From the NCBI RefSeq assembly GCF_947492965.1, contig NZ_CANLOZ010000005.1:62001-126000 (forward strand): a DNA stretch of 64,000 nt, given 5' to 3'. The stretch comes from an uncultured Aquimarina sp. GTDB taxonomy: Bacteria > Bacteroidota > Bacteroidia > Flavobacteriales > Flavobacteriaceae. The notes beneath the pieces were generated by a model, which worked only from the letters and a program-made list of their open reading frames with translations, was not told the DNA's origin and made no database searches. This document shows positions 60,999 through 64,000 of this stretch, piece by piece. A program made the position numbers and the translations under genes. Within the stretch, counting starts at the first letter, position 1; each line of letters begins with the position of its first letter.

Positions 60999-62066
60999 AT
61001 GAAAAAAACCTATCTATTTGCCATGGCTTCCTTGTTTTTGGCCGCAGTATCCTGTAGTGATGATGACTCCAATAATGGACCAGGAATCGTAACAGTAACT
61101 CCTGACCCTACTGAAGAAATCTCATTAAATCCTGATGATGTTTCTGACGGAATTATCATTACTAATGGTACTAGAGTTCCTGGAGATGCTCCAACACCAA
61201 CAGGAACACTTCCTTTTAGCTTAAGCGAAACAACACAATCCGGTTTTCAGAAAAATGGTTTTGATATTAATTTCGCTGCTCCAGCGAATTATGCAGGAGC
61301 CTATATTCAGGTACAATCGCCGGATGGAACGATGGCAGATGAATATTGGAACATAACAGGACCTAATAAAACTAATAACAAACAAAAAGGATTATTTAGC
61401 AAATCTATTGCCAAGGCAAAATCCAATGATCAAGATATTGAAATAGATGTAGATTTTGATGATAGTGTTCCAGCAGGAACATTCTGTTATGTAATTTGTA
61501 TTTATGATACCGATGGTAATATTAGTGAACCAGTGGAAGTATGTGTAGAAGTTGAAGCTTGGGGTGGAAACCCAAATTTAGTTGGTACTTGGAATCTTAC
61601 TAAAGAAGAAGTTACTTATGGAGGAGAAACAGACACCGATATTGTCGGTGAAGAAACTTGTGATTCTAGCACAGTTACCTGTAACAATGATGCTAGTTTA
61701 ACCATAGACGATGCGTATTGTTACACTATCAATTTAGCTAAAATCACGTTTAATGCAGACGGAACACTATCCGAAACATTTAATGAGTCTTACAGAGACT
61801 ATAACTATTCAGCAACTATAGAAAATTGCCAAGCTTCATATTTTGACTCTCAAGAGTATGATTATGCTGCCACTGGATATTGGGCATATGATGAAGAAGA
61901 ATCTAGCCTAACGCTAGTTATTTTTAACGAAACAACAAATGGAGATCCTGCAACATATGAAAACGGTGACGCTTATTCCGTTACTTTAGAAGAAGTTACT
62001 AGCTCAACATTTACAGTAAATGATCCTGGAGAAGAAGCTATAAAGTCTTTCTTTACTAGACAATAA
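60999..62066 (+). CDS. Lipoprotein with a C-terminal lipocalin-like domain
   Basis: This 355-residue lipoprotein has a lipobox AAVSC (residues 16-20) followed by an acidic DDDSNN stretch, as in surface-exported Bacteroidetes lipoproteins. An Ig-like middle part (FDINFAAPANYAGAYIQVQS) precedes a lipocalin-like region from about residue 195 (NPNLVGTWNLTKEEVTYGG, ITFNADGTLSETFNE). Six or more Cys residues in the second half may form disulfides. It is very acidic. The function is unknown; ligand binding at the surface is a guess. Confidence 0.7.
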   Translation: MKKTYLFAMASLFLAAVSCSDDDSNNGPGIVTVTPDPTEEISLNPDDVSDGIIITNGTRVPGDAPTPTGTLPFSLSETTQSGFQKNGFDINFAAPANYAGAYIQVQSPDGTMADEYWNITGPNKTNNKQKGLFSKSIAKAKSNDQDIEIDVDFDDSVPAGTFCYVICIYDTDGNISEPVEVCVEVEAWGGNPNLVGTWNLTKEEVTYGGETDTDIVGEETCDSSTVTCNNDASLTIDDAYCYTINLAKITFNADGTLSETFNESYRDYNYSATIENCQASYFDSQEYDYAATGYWAYDEEESSLTLVIFNETTNGDPATYENGDAYSVTLEEVTSSTFTVNDPGEEAIKSFFTRQ

Positions 62067-62107
62067 AAAAGAAATAGCACTATTTAAAAGTGTATCTTAG
62101 TTTATAT

Positions 62108-62146
62108 AAAAAGGGTAGTAAGAAAACTTACTACCCTTTTTCGTTT
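62108..62146. terminator. Strong bidirectional terminator
   Basis: A perfect 15-bp stem from AAAAAGGGTAGTAAG and CTTACTACCCTTTTT with an AAAA loop, followed by CGTTTT. It lies between convergent genes ending at 62066 and 62164 and should serve both. Confidence 0.92.
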
Positions 62147-62163
62147 TATAACTTACTAAGGTT

Positions 62164-63342
62164 TTACTCATAACTCTTTCGCCAAGTTTTTGTTTCTTCA
62201 AAAACATGCTCCAAGATTTTTTGATCTGTCTCGGTAAAATCTATTTTGCGTCTTGCCATTACTACTTTTGCCACTTCAAAAGCTTTTTTGGTTAAGTAGG
62301 TAGAAAAGCCGTTACTTCCTCCCCAACTATAACTAGGCACAAAATTACGTGGAAAACCACTCCCAAAAATATTAGCATTTACTCCTACTACAGTTCCGGT
62401 ATTAAACATGGTATTGATTCCACATTTAGAATGATCTCCCATCATTAATCCACAAAATTGCAATCCAGTTTTTGCAAATCCTTCGGTTTCATAACTCCAC
62501 AATCGTACTGGAGCATAATTATTTTTAAGATTAGATGTATTCGTATCAGCTCCTAAATTACACCATTCTCCAAGTACTGTATTTCCAATAAATCCATCAT
62601 GCCCTTTATTAGAATATCCAAATATGACAGAATTACTTACCTCTCCTCCTATTTTAGAAAACGGCCCTACTGTGGTACCTCCATATATCTTAGCTCCCAT
62701 TTTTATGGTTCCATGATCACATAAGGCAAAAGGTCCTCTTATTAAGCTACCTTCCATAATCTCTGCATCCTTACCAATATAAATAGGACCATTAGAAGCA
62801 TTTAAAGTAACAAATGCTAGCTTTGCTCCTTCTTCGATAAATATGTTCTCTGGTGCAATTACCTGAACACTATCTGGAATCGGCTCACTGGTTCTATCCT
62901 CTGTAAGTAAGGCAAAATCTTCTTTGATTGCCTCTTCATTCTTAGAAAAAATATCCCATGTATTTTTTACCGTTAATACCTCATAACTATATTGAATCAC
63001 GTCATAGGTGTCAAAATCCACCTCCTGATCTTCTTTGGTATAAAAAGCTAGAGGTTCATCTTCATAAAAGATAGCTTGCTCTGACTGTAAGTTCTGAATC
63101 ATTACTACCAAATTTTTTGTTGGTAGAAACGAAGCATTGATCATTACATTTTCTTCGACTTCTACCATTGGATATTTTTCACTTAGATAATCCTCAGTAA
63201 CAGTAGAAGTAGTATATCCTAGATATTTTTCCCATTTTTCGCGAATGGTTAAAACTCCGATTCTAATATCTGCCACAGGACGCGTATAAGTAAAAGGCAA
63301 TAATGCATTTCTGGAAGCCCCATCAAAAAGAATATAGTTCAT
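62164..63342 (-). CDS. GlmU-like sugar nucleotidyltransferase with left-handed beta-helix
   Basis: This 392-residue protein has a reduced N-terminal nucleotidyltransferase-like domain (MNYILFDGASRNALLPFTYT, RPVADIRIGVLTIREKWEKY) and a C-terminal hexapeptide-repeat region with IYIGKDAEIMEGSLIRGPFA, KMGAKIYGGTTVGPFSKIGG and NTMFNTGTVVGVNANIFG. It lacks the canonical GlmU G-x-G-x-R start loop, so catalysis may differ. Flavobacteria carry this gene next to rpmE2. It may activate or bind a sugar phosphate for cell-wall precursors. Confidence 0.8.
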   Translation of the reverse strand: MNYILFDGASRNALLPFTYTRPVADIRIGVLTIREKWEKYLGYTTSTVTEDYLSEKYPMVEVEENVMINASFLPTKNLVVMIQNLQSEQAIFYEDEPLAFYTKEDQEVDFDTYDVIQYSYEVLTVKNTWDIFSKNEEAIKEDFALLTEDRTSEPIPDSVQVIAPENIFIEEGAKLAFVTLNASNGPIYIGKDAEIMEGSLIRGPFALCDHGTIKMGAKIYGGTTVGPFSKIGGEVSNSVIFGYSNKGHDGFIGNTVLGEWCNLGADTNTSNLKNNYAPVRLWSYETEGFAKTGLQFCGLMMGDHSKCGINTMFNTGTVVGVNANIFGSGFPRNFVPSYSWGGSNGFSTYLTKKAFEVAKVVMARRKIDFTETDQKILEHVFEETKTWRKSYE

Positions 63343-63490
63343 AGTTGTTTAGATGATATGTTTGTTCTAATTGGTTTTGTATTGATACTTGTTTTGTTCA
63401 TCTAATCTTCCTTCATAGGCGAACAAGTGTCGAAGATCAAAAAAACATTTTAATGAGTCCATAATCCGATATATTTTATCAATAACTTCG

Positions 63491-63554
63491 TGTCATCCTG
63501 AGTTTGTCGAAGGAAATATAACCTACAATTTGCTCCGACAGGCTCAGTGTGACA
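63491..63554. repeat. Dispersed inverted-repeat element, copy 2
   Basis: TGTCATCCTGAGTTTGTCGA on the left and TCCGACAGGCTCAGTGTGACA-like sequence on the right form an imperfect inverted repeat with a short centre. The arms match those of the element at 732-803 in the TGTCA-CTGAG-TTGTCGAAG order with several substitutions, so the two are diverged copies of one family. Confidence 0.78.
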
Positions 63555-63624
63555 TTTATTGTTTCAAAATATCTTCCGCCACCCACTTTCATAATTCGGA
63601 ATCAAAAATACGGTAACGTATAAA

Positions 63625-63660
63625 AACAAAAAAGCCTTTCTTTATCGAAAGGCTTTCTGT
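63625..63660 (-). terminator. Terminator of rpmE2
   Basis: In the minus-strand RNA AAAGCCUUUC pairs with GAAAGGCUUU around a GAUAAA loop, followed by UUUUGUUUUU. It lies within 50 bases after the rpmE2 stop and separates it from the GlmU-like gene. Confidence 0.88.
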
Positions 63661-63677
63661 TTGTTGTATTTACTAAA

Positions 63678-63929
63678 TTACTTTTTGAATTTAGCATATT
63701 TGTTTTTGAACTTGTCAATACGTCCTGCAGTATCGATAAGTTTAGACTTACCTGTATAAAAAGGATGAGAAGTTCTTGAAATTTCTAATTTCACTAACGG
63801 ATACTCAACACCATCTACTTCAAGTGTTTCTTTAGTATTCGCAGTAGATTTAGTAATAAAAACCTCATCATTGGACATGTCCTTGAAGGCAACTAGTCTA
63901 TAATTTTCTGGGTGAATATCTTTTCTCAT
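63678..63929 (-). CDS. rpmE2: 50S ribosomal protein L31, type B
   Basis: This 83-residue protein reads [20 protein letters not shown] at the start, with [20 protein letters not shown] and [20 protein letters not shown] later. No CxxC zinc motif is present, so this is the zinc-independent type B (YkgM/RpmE2-like) form. It has its own promoter and terminator. Type B replaces type A under zinc limitation in some bacteria; in Bacteroidetes it is often the only copy. Confidence 0.96.
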   Translation of the reverse strand: MRKDIHPENYRLVAFKDMSNDEVFITKSTANTKETLEVDGVEYPLVKLEISRTSHPFYTGKSKLIDTAGRIDKFKNKYAKFKK

Positions 63930-63955
63930 GGTTATATCTTATCATTTTCGAGGTG

Positions 63956-63985
63956 CAAATGTAAGTATTTTTTATAAAATAGCAA
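63956..63985 (-). promoter_or_regulatory. Promoter of rpmE2
   Basis: On the minus strand TTG (plus 63983-63985) and TACATTTG (plus 63956-63963) are 19 bases apart, a clean consensus match. The start codon is about 27 bases downstream of the -7 element, so the 5' UTR is short. Confidence 0.75.
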
Positions 63986-64000
63986 GATGAAATAAAATTA

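Larger units (their letters stand above)
63343..63677. other. 335-base gap between rpmE2 and the GlmU-like gene
   Basis: It holds the second dispersed inverted repeat and the rpmE2 terminator, both listed separately. The remaining bases are AT-rich; I see no gene in it. A direct promoter for the GlmU-like gene was not recognised. Confidence 0.6.

Noticed and set aside
1..64000. CRISPR arrays, tRNA/rRNA genes, prophage or IS elements
   Set aside because: No regular direct repeats with spacers, no transposase or integrase, and no tRNA-like cloverleaf or rRNA segment was recognised in the intergenic gaps. The reading was by eye, so a divergent element could be missed.

Overview
The window is low-GC chromosomal DNA of a marine Flavobacteriia-type Bacteroidetes. 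Aquimarina or a close relative is a guess from gene content only. The evidence is a SusC/SusD pair, T9SS-type C-terminal sorting domains, promoters of the TTG-N19/20-TANNTTTG type, starts without strong Shine-Dalgarno sequences, and the flavobacterial arginine/proline gene order. No IS element, prophage, CRISPR array, rRNA or tRNA was seen.

Region 1 (1-11.1 kb, minus strand) is one arginine plus proline biosynthesis operon. In transcription order it reads: GNAT acyltransferase, argG, argC, proC, argD, proA, proB, argF' (acylornithine carbamoyltransferase), argB, argE, argH (cut by the window edge). The 843-base leader in front holds a 35-codon ORF ending in a run of Arg codons of the CGC/CGT type. 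These codons lie in an otherwise isolated GC-rich patch that can pair with an upstream segment and is followed by two hairpins. I read this as a candidate arginine-sensing attenuator.

Region 2 (11.4-31.2 kb, plus strand) is an alginate utilisation locus. It has a GntR/FadR regulator, SusC, SusD, a PL6 lyase, a surface glycan-binding lipoprotein, a PL17 oligoalginate lyase, KdgF, an MFS uronate transporter, a DEH reductase, KdgK and KdgA. A second transcription unit encodes a T9SS-exported protein of unknown function and two paralogous lyase-like secreted proteins. The regulator promoter and the second-unit promoter carry the same tandem palindromic operator (TGGTTAACCA type, 13 bases centre to centre) overlapping the -7 element, so one regulator probably controls both.

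Region 3 (31.2-33.5 kb) is a small envelope redox-type cluster: a beta-barrel DUF5777 protein, an OB-fold protein, a cytochrome c lipoprotein and YceI.

Region 4 (33.6-48.0 kb, plus strand) is a compact 12-gene cluster. It has a nucleotidyltransferase, three B12-binding-type radical SAM proteins, two methyltransferases, two GT2 glycosyltransferases, two GT-C-type membrane proteins, a protein with a CxxCH motif and an ABC flippase. Most genes overlap or abut. It looks like a pathway for building and exporting a lipid-linked or otherwise modified glycoconjugate, and is the strongest candidate for an undescribed system.

Region 5 (48.0-64.0 kb) is mostly housekeeping: carB, rpmH, glpQ, a lytic transglycosylase, mtaB, an oligopeptide-type binding protein, a GlmU-like sugar nucleotidyltransferase and rpmE2, with several clear terminators. 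A dispersed inverted-repeat element related to one beside argH recurs between the GlmU-like gene and rpmE2.
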